The notes: generated by a model from the sequence alone, not told the origin. A stretch of 64,000 nucleotides of DNA from Prevotella sp. (GCA_017413085.1 JAFPVC010000022.1:1-64000), one strand, 5' to 3'; positions 34,043 to 44,370 are shown, counted from the first letter of the stretch. Numbers and translations are program-made.

Positions 34043-36619
34043 ATGCACAACATATTCAAAATATTAATCACTTTATTTTTAATAACAATAAACATAGACA
34101 ACACTTCGGCACAGGCAAACACTCTGATAGGCAAAATAGAACAGTTTACGCAACTTCTACCATTGGAGAAAGTTTATCTTCACTTTGACAACACTTCCTA
34201 CTTCAGAAACGAGAAAATATGGTTCTACGCAACAGTAATAAGGGCTGACAACAGCCAACAGTCGAATATCAGCGGCGTACTGTATGTAGACCTTGTAGCA
34301 CCCGGAGGTTATATCATACATTCACAGAAATTAAAAATAGTCAACGGAACGGCCGACGGATGTATTAACCTGAATACGACAACAATGACATCAGGTTTCT
34401 ACGAAGTCAGAGCCTATACAAGATACATGCTCAACTGGGGTGAAGACGCAATGTTCTCACGAGTGTTTCCTGTATTTGAAGTTCCCGATAAAGACGGCGA
34501 TTACAATACTCCAAGAATAGAAACGCAACAGGCACCGGCAGTAAAACGCAACATCACGTTCTATCCTGAGGGCGGACATCTCATAGAAGGATTATCCAAC
34601 AATGTAGCATTCAAGTTGACAGACCAAAACGGATTGCCTTTATATGCAAACGGCACCCTTGAATGCGACGGAGAAACAATTTGCAACGTCACGACATTGC
34701 ATGACGGGATGGGGGTTTTTACCATAACACCACAAAAAGGTAAGAACTACACGCTGCAACTGAAAGCAAAAAGAGAAGACAAAGAAGATACTTACAAAGA
34801 GAAACTGCCTGATGCTGAAATTCAAGGTGTGACACTATCTGTAACACACAACAAACAAAGGGTGAAGGCTATCTTGCAGGCCACCCAAGAAGCACAGCAT
34901 GACTCATTGACACTGTTGGTAACACATAATGGCAAACTGCAAGCGCATCAAACGATAAAAGCAAGCAGCCAGCCACTGATAATAAACATGTCTGCCGATA
35001 TACTGCATGACGGTGTGAACAGGCTCACAGTCATAAACAGCCAAGGAGGAATACTGGCAGACAGGCTGCTGTTCGCTTTTCCACGCGACACAACAGCACA
35101 ACGTATAACAACGCAGATGACAGGGCTGCATCCTTATGGACGTACCGGTTTGCACCTACAGACACAGCCAAACACACGCATATCAGTGTCAGTACGTGAC
35201 GCTGGCAGCAGTGCAAAGGGTTCTGGTGGCGACATTCGTTCATGGCTACTGCTTACAAGTGACTTGAAAGGCTACGTAAGCCATCCTGATTACTATCTGG
35301 AATGCGATGATGCCACACATCACCGTGCAACCGATTTGCTGATGATGGTGCAAGGGTGGAAATGCTATGATTTAAACCAGATGATGGGCAAGAAGCAATT
35401 TGTATTCAAGCAACCCATAGAAACCCAGCTGAGCATCAGAGGCAGACTGAAGTCTTCCTACTCAGACAACATAGACAAGGCATACCGCACGAACGGCAAC
35501 AAAAGCATTAACGACGTAGATATGCACTTCAAACTGTATAACAAGGCAGGTGAAAGTCTTAGCGGCGACTGCAAAACCGACAATGAAGGTTTCTACACCA
35601 TGATGGTGCCCGACTGTACAGGAGACTGGACAATGTATATACAGACATCAAAAAACGAGACTGCGCGCAAGCTACTTGTGGGAATAGACAGAAACTTCGC
35701 ACCCGAAGCACGGAAAATAACGCGCTTGGAAATGCTGCCAGAGAACTATTACGGCATCACTGCTGGAAACAGTGATGAATACGAAGAATTAAACGAAGAA
35801 GAGGAAAGTACGTCAAAATATAAAAAAGGCGATATAACAAAAAAAGTACATAGGCTGAAGGAAGTCGTAGTGAAAAAACATTTCTGGGACAGCAACATCC
35901 CATGGGACAACCAGAAACTCGCACGGAAATCTTCATCACTATACTTCAACATTGACAAAGTAAGCGACACGTATGCCGACCGAGGTGAAGTATCACCATA
36001 CGTTCTTGACTGGATGGAAAAGAACATCGAGGGAATTAGCGGCGGCAGTTACGAGGAGCTTTATGATGAGCCAATAGACTACGATGGCAACAGCAACGTA
36101 AAAGTGGTCTACGATAGTGACTTCGGTTACAAAAACATGCCAACACTATGGGTCGTCGACAATTACCTATATAAAGTGACGAACACTCATGGCAAATCAT
36201 TTGAACTGGTAGAAAACTCACATCGCTCCATAACATCAGTACCTCATCAACTTGAAGATGTCAAAGCGATATACATCTGCGAGGACGACTTGGTTTCAAA
36301 ACGCTTCCTGCTGCAGCATGACCTGCCAGAATGTGCAACGGTATTCATATACACACACCACACTGCACCATATAAAGTCAAAGGACTCAGGCGCACACAT
36401 TTCGAAGGGTATGCCACTCCACAGACGTTTGAACACATCGACTACGCCATACTGCCGAAAGAAAACGACCACCGCCGCACACTCTACTGGAATCCTTCTG
36501 TAATGACAAACGAACAGGGACTGGCAAAAATATCCTTCTACAACAACAGCAGTTGCAAAGAAGTAATAATATCAGCCGAGGGGTTAACCGCAAACGGCAT
36601 TCCCTTGGCAAACAAATAA
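34043..36619 (+). CDS. Secreted macroglobulin (MG2)-domain-like protein
   Basis: An 858-residue protein with a signal peptide (to about residue 24, NTSAQA). The N-terminal part LPLEKVYLHFDNTSYFRNEK and IWFYATVIRAD has the MG2 form seen in alpha-2-macroglobulin relatives and in Bacteroidetes receptor-like proteins. Later regions include VKRNITFYPEGGHLIEGLSN, beta-sandwich repeats, and a C-terminal part around KEVVVKK and VDNYLYK resembling a degenerate plug-domain end. Likely outer membrane or periplasmic. Exact role unknown. Start ATG 34043 follows its promoter by 30 bp. Confidence 0.75.
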   Translation: MHNIFKILITLFLITINIDNTSAQANTLIGKIEQFTQLLPLEKVYLHFDNTSYFRNEKIWFYATVIRADNSQQSNISGVLYVDLVAPGGYIIHSQKLKIVNGTADGCINLNTTTMTSGFYEVRAYTRYMLNWGEDAMFSRVFPVFEVPDKDGDYNTPRIETQQAPAVKRNITFYPEGGHLIEGLSNNVAFKLTDQNGLPLYANGTLECDGETICNVTTLHDGMGVFTITPQKGKNYTLQLKAKREDKEDTYKEKLPDAEIQGVTLSVTHNKQRVKAILQATQEAQHDSLTLLVTHNGKLQAHQTIKASSQPLIINMSADILHDGVNRLTVINSQGGILADRLLFAFPRDTTAQRITTQMTGLHPYGRTGLHLQTQPNTRISVSVRDAGSSAKGSGGDIRSWLLLTSDLKGYVSHPDYYLECDDATHHRATDLLMMVQGWKCYDLNQMMGKKQFVFKQPIETQLSIRGRLKSSYSDNIDKAYRTNGNKSINDVDMHFKLYNKAGESLSGDCKTDNEGFYTMMVPDCTGDWTMYIQTSKNETARKLLVGIDRNFAPEARKITRLEMLPENYYGITAGNSDEYEELNEEEESTSKYKKGDITKKVHRLKEVVVKKHFWDSNIPWDNQKLARKSSSLYFNIDKVSDTYADRGEVSPYVLDWMEKNIEGISGGSYEELYDEPIDYDGNSNVKVVYDSDFGYKNMPTLWVVDNYLYKVTNTHGKSFELVENSHRSITSVPHQLEDVKAIYICEDDLVSKRFLLQHDLPECATVFIYTHHTAPYKVKGLRRTHFEGYATPQTFEHIDYAILPKENDHRRTLYWNPSVMTNEQGLAKISFYNNSSCKEVIISAEGLTANGIPLANK

Positions 36620-36666
36620 AGAAAGAAAGTACAAAAAACATTAACTCTACAAAAAACGTAATGACG

Positions 36667-37101
36667 ATGAAAAACAAGAAATCACTTACATTTATCATCA
36701 CGCTTATGCTGTCTGTGTTCTGCGCTACAGCAGTTGATGCACAGACTTTGTACGACTCAAATAATAAGCTCATTGCCACAGTGAATACCGATGGCACGAT
36801 ACGCAGCCAATACGGTCAGCTGCTCGGCTCTATTGACGAGTCAGGCGTGATATGGGATGGCTATCACCAGAAGATGGGACGCTTCGACGGTCCGAACACC
36901 ATACGCGACCAGTATGAGCGCACCATCGGTGTAATAGACAACGACGGTTCTATTACGAATGGCCCAAGGCGCCCAGTAGGCAAGATAACGAAGAAGGGCA
37001 AAGTGATTGGTGCCGGTGGCTTTGTTGTCGGCTACGCCAAGGACGTAGACCGCCGCATCACTGCTGTATTCTTCTTTACAGACTTCTTCCAGCACCGCTG
37101 A
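36667..37101 (+). CDS. Small secreted beta-flower-like protein
   Basis: A 144-residue exported protein (signal MKNKKSLTFIITLMLSVFC, cleavage near DAQ) with repeated short beta units: LYDSNNKLIATVNTDGTIRS, LLGSIDESGVIWD, MGRFDGPNTIRD, IGVIDNDGSITN, VGKITKKGKVIG. This resembles the 4-fold beta-flower domain of Bacteroidetes proteins; I give that name with caution. The ATG at 36661 is an alternative start. 41-47 bp after the MG2-like gene and closed by a strong terminator, so the two may be an operon. Confidence 0.65.
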   Translation: MKNKKSLTFIITLMLSVFCATAVDAQTLYDSNNKLIATVNTDGTIRSQYGQLLGSIDESGVIWDGYHQKMGRFDGPNTIRDQYERTIGVIDNDGSITNGPRRPVGKITKKGKVIGAGGFVVGYAKDVDRRITAVFFFTDFFQHR

Positions 37102-37121
37102 TAGAAGAGGCATTATAAACG

Positions 37122-37159
37122 CAAAAGCAGCCTGACCGTTTGCGGTCAGGCTGCTTTTG
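37122..37159. terminator. Strong terminator
   Basis: Perfect 17-bp stem with core AGCAGCCTGACCG and 4-base loop TTTG, T-run after it on the plus strand. Confidence 0.9.
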
Positions 37160-37174
37160 TTATTTATCTAACAG

Positions 37175-37202
37175 CACGCCACCTAAAGGAAACAGTGGCG
37201 TG
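37175..37202 (-). terminator. Hairpin after pgi
   Basis: 8-bp stem CACGCCAC / GTGGCGTG with a 12-base loop, 22 bp after the pgi stop; weak or partial terminator for the minus strand. Confidence 0.45.
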
Positions 37203-37224
37203 AAAACATTAAATCTGTGTACTG

Positions 37225-38577
37225 TTACTCCTGTGCAAGCTTTGCACGGATGGCCTTGGTCTCCTCTTCGTAGCCTGGCTTCTCAAGAAGGGCGAACATA
37301 TTCTTCTTGTATGCCTCTACACCTGGCTGATTAAAGGCGTTAACACCAAGGATGTTGCCACTGATGCCACAACCAAGCTCAAAGAAGTATATCAGCTGGC
37401 CATAGTTGTAAGCATCCAGTTTCTCTATGGATATGAGAATGTTTGGTACACCGCCGTCAACGTGAGCCAGACGAGTGCCGAGTTCTGCATTCTTATTCAC
37501 CTCGTCAATACGCTTGCCAGCGAGGAAGTTCAGGCCGTCAAGGTTTTCCTTGTCCTCAGGGAACAGCAGTTTGTTGTCTGGATTCTCAACAGAGATGCAA
37601 GTCTCGAAGATGGTACGCTCGCCGTCCTGAATCCACTGCCCCATAGAGTGAAGGTCGGTGGTGAAATCGCATGATGCAGGGAAGATGCCCTTGCCGTCCT
37701 TACCCTCAGACTCACCATAGAGCTGCTTCCACCACTCTGCATAGTAGTGCAGCTTTGGCTGGTAGTTGATGAGTATCTCTATCTTCTTGCCATTCTGGTA
37801 GAGAGCATTACGTGTGGCAGCATATATGGCTGCAGGGTTCTGTTCGAAAGGAACGTCAACGGCACACTCCTTTTCCATAGCCTGTGCACCTGCAACGAGA
37901 GCGTCAATGTCGATGCCTGCACATGCGATAGGCAACAGACCTACAGGGGTCAGTACAGAGAAACGGCCGCCTACGTTGTCAGGGATGATGAATGAGCGAT
38001 AGCCTTCCTTGTCGGCACATGTGCGTGCAGCGCCTTTCTTCGCGTCAGTAACAGCCACGATGAGGTCTTTGGCAGCAGCCTTGCCTACCTGTGCCTCAAG
38101 CTGTGTCTTGAGCAGACGGAAAGTAAGGGCAGTCTCGGTTGTCGTGCCCGACTTTGATATGTTGATGATGGCGAATGTCTTGTCCTTGAGGTAAGAGGTG
38201 AGTTCGTAGAGGTAATCCTCACCGATGTTGTTGCCTGCGAATACTACGGCAGGAGTCTTATCATCCTTTACAAGCCACTGAAAACTGTTTGACAGTCCTT
38301 CGATGACACACTTTGCGCCGAGGTATGAACCACCAATGCCGGCAACAACGATTACCTGTGCCTTTGCACGGAGGTCGGCAGCCACAGCCTTTACCTCTGC
38401 AAGAAACTCAGGTGTGATAGATGACGGCAGGTGTAGCCAGCCGAGGAAGTCGTTGCCAGGCACGGTGCCGTCTTCCAGTCCCTTACGGGCAGCCATTGCC
38501 TTGTCTTTAAGAGCCATTACCGCACCAGCAGGAAGAAACTGCTGTGCCTTTGTGATGTCAAGTGAAATACTTTTCAT
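37225..38577 (-). CDS. pgi: Glucose-6-phosphate isomerase
   Basis: A 450-residue PGI that interconverts glucose 6-phosphate and fructose 6-phosphate. Phosphate-binding motif [25 protein letters not shown], and the C-terminal motif with the catalytic His/Lys region ([34 protein letters not shown]) are present. Length matches the short bacterial form. It lies 37 bp after porV on the same strand, so it may be transcribed with the secretion genes. Confidence 0.96.
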   Translation of the reverse strand: MKSISLDITKAQQFLPAGAVMALKDKAMAARKGLEDGTVPGNDFLGWLHLPSSITPEFLAEVKAVAADLRAKAQVIVVAGIGGSYLGAKCVIEGLSNSFQWLVKDDKTPAVVFAGNNIGEDYLYELTSYLKDKTFAIINISKSGTTTETALTFRLLKTQLEAQVGKAAAKDLIVAVTDAKKGAARTCADKEGYRSFIIPDNVGGRFSVLTPVGLLPIACAGIDIDALVAGAQAMEKECAVDVPFEQNPAAIYAATRNALYQNGKKIEILINYQPKLHYYAEWWKQLYGESEGKDGKGIFPASCDFTTDLHSMGQWIQDGERTIFETCISVENPDNKLLFPEDKENLDGLNFLAGKRIDEVNKNAELGTRLAHVDGGVPNILISIEKLDAYNYGQLIYFFELGCGISGNILGVNAFNQPGVEAYKKNMFALLEKPGYEEETKAIRAKLAQE

Positions 38578-38614
38578 TTTAGCCTTGTGTTTATTTAATT
38601 AGTATATTATTGTC

Positions 38615-39787
38615 TTATCTTCTTTTTCCTAAAAGGTCTTGTATGCCGTCGATGTCAAAGTTCAGAGAGAAGCGCAGCGTCTGATCGAGCGGATTGCTAC
38701 TTGCGGTAGAAATGACGTAACCAGCGTCAAGCGAGAACACGTTCATCTTGAATCCCGCACCCACGGTGAAGTACTTACGGTTACCCTTGTTCTGCGCCTC
38801 ATCGTGATAACCTGCACGCAGCGAGAACTTATCGTTGTATACATACTCCGCACCTATGCTCCACTGTATCTCTTCCAGTTCCTCCTTGAAACCGCCGGGG
38901 GCATCGCCGAAACTCTTGAACATACCTGCTATCGAACCAACATCATAGTAGTCTTTCTGCACGCGGTCCTGATACTCGTTTGTTGACTCTCCGTCGTTCT
39001 GCTTAGGATATGTTGGCACGAGCAGTTTGTTGGCATCTGCAGCAATAGTAAAGCGGTTGTATTCGTTGATTGGTATCATCAGCGACGCACCAAGGCGCAT
39101 GTTGGTAGGTATGAACTCTGAACGGTCACTGCCACCGAACGTAATCTTTGAGCCAATGTTGCTGATGTTGAGACCCAGACCGAGCTGACACTCACGCTGT
39201 CCTATGTTCACATAGTTCTGGTAATAGCAAGCCAAGTCGGCAGCAAATGCGCCCGAAGCAGAAACCTCCTCCGTTGTACTGTAAGACATATCTGAGAACA
39301 AGTAGCGCACGGCTGCACCGATAGAGAACGTCTCTGACAGCATCAGCGAATAACCCACGTCAACCGACATCTCGTATGGCTTGATTGTCATGTCATAGCT
39401 GTCGCCACCGTCTGACGACATAAAGACCTCGCCGAGCGAGAAGTAATGCAATGACGCCGATACCGCTGAGTAATCGCCAATGCGGTAGTAGCCTGACAAA
39501 TACGCTATGTTCATGTCATTGACAAGCTGACGCAGCCACGGTGTATAGTTTATTCCCACGCCTGCACGCGATATGCAGAATGGGTATTTGGCAGGGTTCC
39601 AGAATTGTGAAGCCACGTCGGGGTCAGTGGCTGCACCAACGTCACCCATACCGCCGGCACGCGCATCCGGTGCTATGGTTTGCGACACGAGAGCCGTGTG
39701 CACAGGGTTAAACATAGAACGCTTGTCTTCTGCCTTTGCAGCCACACAGGCACACAGCAGCAACGATATTGTCAGTATTTTTTTCAT
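38615..39787 (-). CDS. porV: Type IX secretion outer-membrane shuttle protein PorV
   Basis: A 390-residue outer-membrane beta-barrel (OmpP1/FadL-type) with signal peptide. The start ARAGGMGDVGAATDPDVASQ, the middle NISNIGSKITFGG and the end DQTLRFSLNFDIDG match PorV (PG27/LptO). PorV carries T9SS cargo from the translocon to the PorU attachment site. Adjacent to porU in the usual order. Confidence 0.93.
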   Translation of the reverse strand: MKKILTISLLLCACVAAKAEDKRSMFNPVHTALVSQTIAPDARAGGMGDVGAATDPDVASQFWNPAKYPFCISRAGVGINYTPWLRQLVNDMNIAYLSGYYRIGDYSAVSASLHYFSLGEVFMSSDGGDSYDMTIKPYEMSVDVGYSLMLSETFSIGAAVRYLFSDMSYSTTEEVSASGAFAADLACYYQNYVNIGQRECQLGLGLNISNIGSKITFGGSDRSEFIPTNMRLGASLMIPINEYNRFTIAADANKLLVPTYPKQNDGESTNEYQDRVQKDYYDVGSIAGMFKSFGDAPGGFKEELEEIQWSIGAEYVYNDKFSLRAGYHDEAQNKGNRKYFTVGAGFKMNVFSLDAGYVISTASSNPLDQTLRFSLNFDIDGIQDLLGKRR

Positions 39788-39810
39788 CTCTGATATTATA
39801 ATGTTTTCAA

Positions 39811-39860
39811 ATTCAATTCTTCAATTCTTCAATCCTTCAACTCTTCAATCCTTCAATCCT
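39811..39860. repeat. ATTGAAG-type array between porU and porV
   Basis: About five units (GAATTGAAG, GGATTGAAG, GAGTTGAAG in sense) between the two genes. Confidence 0.7.
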
Positions 39861-39870
39861 CCCGTCTCCC

Positions 39871-42800
39871 TCAGTTTGCTATGATGAGTTTCTTGGTCTT
39901 CGACACATATTCGCTGCCGTCAGCCGACAAGCGCACCCGGTACAGATAGAGTCCCGGCGACACACCCGACGGTGTCCATTTGTATGCCGACACGACTGAA
40001 GTCTCCGAGAAGGTGTCATCCCAGTGCAGTGTCTCCACCACCCTGCCCGACATGTCTATTATGTCGATGTAGACAGTGGCTGAACTGCCGCGCATGTCGT
40101 GCTGCACATAGAACGTTGCAGTGCCCCTGATTGGATTCGGACTTACCATCACATCGTCTATTGTCGGGCGCATTCCCTTTACCACACGGAAGTCAAGCGT
40201 CACCGTGCTGCTGTTGTTTAGCAAATCCCATGCACGGAACGTCAACTTATGCGTACCTACAGACAGCGTAGGCAGAATGTAATAGGTCTGACCACTTACG
40301 TAACTGTCTTCATCAAACACGAAATTGTCGTTCAGGTTGTATGTCATGTCCGCATCGCCGTCTACGACGAGTTCCATGTTATGTCCTATGCCTGAGCCAG
40401 TCACATTCACGCCGTCACGGTCGCTCACCTCGGCTATGAAGTATGGAGTGTAACCCACCTCGCCGCCGTTGGTAAACATAGGCGAGTTAAGGTATGCGCA
40501 TATCGACGGGCCTACGTTGTCGTTCACCACGTCAGTCCATCCCTCGCATACGAAGTTAGTGGTCTCGCCATTGGCTGCCACTCGGCGCTTGGTGTCCTTC
40601 GCATATACGGTAATCTTTCCGCATTCGCCATCGTTGTATATGTCGCGCGGCATACGGAACGTAAGCGTAAACTCACCGTCTATTACACTGCACGTGCCTA
40701 CGAAAAGGTTTGAGTCATAGTCCTTGTATGTGAACGGAGTGTTTGCCCCTGACTGATTACGGCAGGTTATGGTCTGGCGGCTGTCCTTGACAGTTATGTT
40801 AGCCACGCCGTTAAAGAACGACGCATCCGAACCGTCGCGCCCTTCTATGTGTCCCTTCACCGTCACCACGCTGCTGCCCATTACATGGGGCATCTCATAT
40901 TCCTCATCCTCGGTATCATCCGGTGCAGCGGGAGTATCGTTGATATAATCCACCACAGCCCTGTATGCCGGTATGGCAAGCCTCATGGCCGGGTCACCTA
41001 ACAGGTGATAGTGGTGCTTGTTGATAGTGCGGTCGCTGCCTATGCTCAGGTCGTCGCCGCGCGTCAGACTGTTTTTTGCCATGCGCAGCGCCTCGCCCAC
41101 AGTCACGGGCATTCCGCCTTCATCATACGACAGAACGTATTTCATGAAATACTTGTCAAGCCTTGAGTTTGGCTCCTCAAGCACCGTGCCCACCGTGCCC
41201 ACGAATGCCACGGCTCCTCCATCCGGATTCAGCACCGAGGCCTCGCCAATGGTGTTATCAGTCATGGCGAAAGGCACTGTCTCACAAGCCGCCGTAAACC
41301 AGAGCGAATAGTTGGTTCCGCGCATTTTCTCGAAGTCAGCCAACTGCAGTATCTTCTCGTGTCCAAGCAGCACCCACGTGCCGTGACCGCCATAATTCAT
41401 CACCAGCGCGCCGTTGTTCTGCTGTTTCTTCACTATCTCCTCCACGTCGGGATAACGCTCACCCGTAGATGTAGACAATTTCTCATACGCATCAAACATC
41501 ACTTTCTTTATGGTGTAGCCCGGCGAGCGAGCGGCTATGGCATCGGCATTGACATTGAGGTTCTTCATGTGACTGTTGTTGTCGCCGTCATCGCCAATGA
41601 ACATCAATTCGTTCTGCCATGCACCGTCTGCACCAGAGTTCATGTAGTAGGCCACCTTGTCGACCAGCACTTTTGCCTGCTTGCTGTTCGACACGGGGAA
41701 ACGCCCCGTGGCCACATCCACCTCCATCGAGCGGTCAAATTCGCCGTCAGCGTGTATCGTCATGTTATCCTGCAGCACACCAATGAAGTCGTCGCTCACG
41801 ATTGAGTTTATTAGATTGTATGAGTTCTCCGTCTGGTAGCCCAGCAGATAGTTGTCTGGATTATACGTCGACTTCGGCAATGTCAGCATACGGTTGTCCC
41901 ACACGCAGTCGCCGAAGAGCAGACAGGTTCTTATCGTCTTCTCCCTGTCCTCCGTATCATCCTTGTCATAATACATCTTCAGGTAGCGTCGGTAGGCCGA
42001 CACATCTGGAGTGCCGCTCGAAAATTCATTATACAGTTCGTCGGCAGGCACTATCCTAACCGTCATGCCGTCAAGCGTGCGGTGCAGTTCGGCCAGTGTC
42101 TCAGCCTCGGCAAGCGTATTCTGCGACGTCGGTATTATTATCAGCATGTCGACAGGGTCGTCGGCATGGTGGTTCTGGTTTGTTATATTATACACATATT
42201 CCGCAGCGGGATACGTGCTGCCAAGCGCGGCTGGCTCGACAGAGGTTGAGAAACTTGCTGCTATGTAGTCTATTCTCAGCGGACCGCCCGACTGACAGGT
42301 CACCGTTACCGGCACCACATAGTTACCATCCTCATCGGTAGCGGCGGCGGCAAGCGAGGCTCCGTCTATAGAACCCAAGACGGTGCGGAACACCGCCTTG
42401 TCATAGTCAGATGTAGGCTTCATCGTTACCGTTGACTCTACGCTGCTCCCTGCTGTCACCAGACATTCTGCCTGCATCAGTGTAGTCACCACAACGCGCA
42501 GCTCGGCACTGGTGTTTCCCTTTGGCACCACCACGTTATACGAGCGTGAACCGCCGACTGTGATTGCCGTGCCGTCTACGAGGTTGCGCCCTATCTGTTC
42601 CCAAGCATACTGGTCTTTTTCATACAGGAAATGGTGTGCGGCATTACATTCACGCTGCTGCGCCAGCAGGTCTTCCGCACTGATGGACAGCGGCTCGCCG
42701 TCGCTCTGCGTGATGAAGTAGCAACCGTAGTCATAGTAGGGGTTACGCGTGCGCTGCGTAGTCGTAAGGTTGCTCCACGACACGCTGCCCTGACCGAAGA

Positions 42801-43116
42801 AGTATTTCACGCCGCCCTCCAGGCATGTGGGTATCTCCTTCAGATCGTCATGCTCACGAAGATAATCCTGCGTCAGTTTCTCAGGCACAAGGGCTCCGCC
42901 ATAACCGTATATTTTAACCTTGCTGATATCTGTGAAGCCGGCCTGGCGCACAACGTCAGCCGTCAGGCGATTGATGCCCGTCTCCGACACTTGAATCTTA
43001 GCCCAGCGTCCGGATCTCAACACAGAATTATCGGCATAGACAGGCGTTGCCTCACCGTCTGCCCATGCCGTCATGGTCAACAACGTAAGAAGTGTTATCA
43101 GTAATGTTTTCTTCAT
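39871..43116 (-). CDS. porU: Type IX secretion sortase PorU
   Basis: A 1081-residue gingipain-like (C25) cysteine protease. Catalytic dyad His578 (MNYGGHGTWVLLGHE) and Cys611 (TAACETVPF). Signal peptide MKKTLLITLLTLLTMTAWA supports ATG 43116 rather than the further upstream in-frame codon. The C-terminus (FYVQHDMRG, GVSPGLYLYRVRLSADG, KTKKLIIAN) has the form of a T9SS C-terminal domain. PorU cleaves cargo CTDs at the cell surface and attaches them to A-LPS. Operon FAH hydrolase-porU-porV-pgi. Confidence 0.95.
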   Translation of the reverse strand: MKKTLLITLLTLLTMTAWADGEATPVYADNSVLRSGRWAKIQVSETGINRLTADVVRQAGFTDISKVKIYGYGGALVPEKLTQDYLREHDDLKEIPTCLEGGVKYFFGQGSVSWSNLTTTQRTRNPYYDYGCYFITQSDGEPLSISAEDLLAQQRECNAAHHFLYEKDQYAWEQIGRNLVDGTAITVGGSRSYNVVVPKGNTSAELRVVVTTLMQAECLVTAGSSVESTVTMKPTSDYDKAVFRTVLGSIDGASLAAAATDEDGNYVVPVTVTCQSGGPLRIDYIAASFSTSVEPAALGSTYPAAEYVYNITNQNHHADDPVDMLIIIPTSQNTLAEAETLAELHRTLDGMTVRIVPADELYNEFSSGTPDVSAYRRYLKMYYDKDDTEDREKTIRTCLLFGDCVWDNRMLTLPKSTYNPDNYLLGYQTENSYNLINSIVSDDFIGVLQDNMTIHADGEFDRSMEVDVATGRFPVSNSKQAKVLVDKVAYYMNSGADGAWQNELMFIGDDGDNNSHMKNLNVNADAIAARSPGYTIKKVMFDAYEKLSTSTGERYPDVEEIVKKQQNNGALVMNYGGHGTWVLLGHEKILQLADFEKMRGTNYSLWFTAACETVPFAMTDNTIGEASVLNPDGGAVAFVGTVGTVLEEPNSRLDKYFMKYVLSYDEGGMPVTVGEALRMAKNSLTRGDDLSIGSDRTINKHHYHLLGDPAMRLAIPAYRAVVDYINDTPAAPDDTEDEEYEMPHVMGSSVVTVKGHIEGRDGSDASFFNGVANITVKDSRQTITCRNQSGANTPFTYKDYDSNLFVGTCSVIDGEFTLTFRMPRDIYNDGECGKITVYAKDTKRRVAANGETTNFVCEGWTDVVNDNVGPSICAYLNSPMFTNGGEVGYTPYFIAEVSDRDGVNVTGSGIGHNMELVVDGDADMTYNLNDNFVFDEDSYVSGQTYYILPTLSVGTHKLTFRAWDLLNNSSTVTLDFRVVKGMRPTIDDVMVSPNPIRGTATFYVQHDMRGSSATVYIDIIDMSGRVVETLHWDDTFSETSVVSAYKWTPSGVSPGLYLYRVRLSADGSEYVSKTKKLIIAN

Positions 43117-43154
43117 ATATAATGTATAGTCCGCCGCATAGCGGATTCTTTGTC

Positions 43155-43802
43155 TCATCTGCACCAGAAGTCAAGTACCTTGCGTTCCTCAAGATAGCCC
43201 TCAAGGTGGTCGTCTATGTTTACGGGGCCAACGCCAACGGGGGTGCCGGTATAGAGCAGGTCGCCCGTCTTCAGCGTGAAGAACTGCGATATGTAGGCTA
43301 TCAGGCGGTCGATGGTACACAGCATGTCCGACGTGCAACCTTCCTGCCGCTTTTCTCCGTTTATGTCGAGCGAGAAGTGCAGCGTCTGCGCTTCGGGCAG
43401 TTTTTCTTTCTCCACCCACTCGCCTATCACCGCCGCACCGTCAAATCCTTTGGCTATCTCCCACGGCTGTCCTTCCTTGCGCAGCCGTTTCTGCAGGTCG
43501 CGCGCCGTAAAGTCGATGCCTACGGTAAAGGCATCATAATAACGGTGGGCAAACTGCTCTGGTATGCTCTTGCCAAGTCTGCAGATGCGCACCACCACCT
43601 CCGTTTCATAGTCTATGCGCCCAAGATGGTCGGGCACGAAGAAAGGTTTTCCGTCCTTCAGCAGCGACGAATCTGCCTTGGTGAATATCACGGGGTCACG
43701 CTGGCGATCGTCAGCCGAACGCCCTACCCCCTTTTGTAATAACGCACCCGTTATCTCTTTATTGTGCAGGGCATAGTTCATGCCCACTGCGAATATTTTC
43801 AT
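43155..43802 (-). CDS. Fumarylacetoacetate-hydrolase-family protein
   Basis: A 215-residue FAH-fold enzyme. Metal-binding pattern DYETEVVVRI, GIDFTARDLQ and GDLLYTGTPVGVGPV are conserved, so it could act as an acylpyruvase/fumarylpyruvate hydrolase or oxaloacetate decarboxylase/tautomerase. Start at ATG 43802 with its own promoter. It is the first gene of the porU-porV-pgi unit, a Bacteroidetes-typical neighbourhood. Confidence 0.85.
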   Translation of the reverse strand: MKIFAVGMNYALHNKEITGALLQKGVGRSADDRQRDPVIFTKADSSLLKDGKPFFVPDHLGRIDYETEVVVRICRLGKSIPEQFAHRYYDAFTVGIDFTARDLQKRLRKEGQPWEIAKGFDGAAVIGEWVEKEKLPEAQTLHFSLDINGEKRQEGCTSDMLCTIDRLIAYISQFFTLKTGDLLYTGTPVGVGPVNIDDHLEGYLEERKVLDFWCR

Positions 43803-43824
43803 ACAGTCAGTCGTTTTGTTTCTG

Positions 43825-43856
43825 CAAAATTACTATTTTTTCTTCATTCTGCCAAA
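43825..43856 (-). promoter_or_regulatory. Promoter of the FAH-porU-porV-pgi unit
   Basis: Minus-strand TTTG (43853-43856), 20-bp spacer, TAATTTTG (43825-43832). Confidence 0.75.
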
Positions 43857-44018
43857 CATAAAAAGCAGAACGTTACAGTTTTCGTCATTTTGCAGGCAAA
43901 ATGTCAAAACAAAATTCTCTGCTTTACAATTCAAAATAGGAATATCCACACACTGTTATTTGCTTTTTATTGCACACGTTTTTACGTTTTTCAGCACACT
44001 TCAGCGCAATCGCATACT
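43857..44018. other. Intergenic stretch without recognised content
   Basis: AT-rich sequence between the FAH promoter and element D. No gene or hairpin seen beyond TTTTGCAGGCAAAA (43890-43903). Confidence 0.35.
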
Positions 44019-44300
44019 GATTACGATGCAATTTACACCTAATTACAGTGCAATTTGCACCTGATTACAGTGCAATCAGCACCCAATTACGATGCAATCA
44101 GCACTTGATTACACACGGATTACTGCATCAAAAATGCGCCACCACTGATTACCAAGGAGTTACAAGAGAGCAAAATTTCGCGATATTTTCATCAATATTT
44201 TTGTTGAATGAAAATATCGCAAGGAAATCGAGGTTTCAAAAATCACTGTGTCAGCAAAACAATGTTTTTTGTGACACTGTGATTCTTGCACTATGTCCGA
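44019..44300 (+). repeat. Dispersed 22-bp-array/hairpin element, copy D
   Basis: Four exact-length 22-bp units at 44019-44106 and a partial fifth; then an inner hairpin GCGATATTTTCAT / ATGAAAATATCGC (44181-44224 region) and a terminal hairpin 44244-44281 with arms CACTGTGTCA and TGACACTGTG. The tail CTATGTCCG matches CACTGTCCG of copy A. Lies between the nuclease gene and the FAH promoter. Confidence 0.8.
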
Positions 44301-44370
44301 TTGATATAGTTACGCTTCTCCAGCCATATCTGAAAGATTTGTTACACCTGCAAAGTTAATACATTTTTTC

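Noticed and set aside
44019..44106. CRISPR array
   Set aside because: The 22-bp units are adjacent without unique spacers and degenerate; no cas genes are present.
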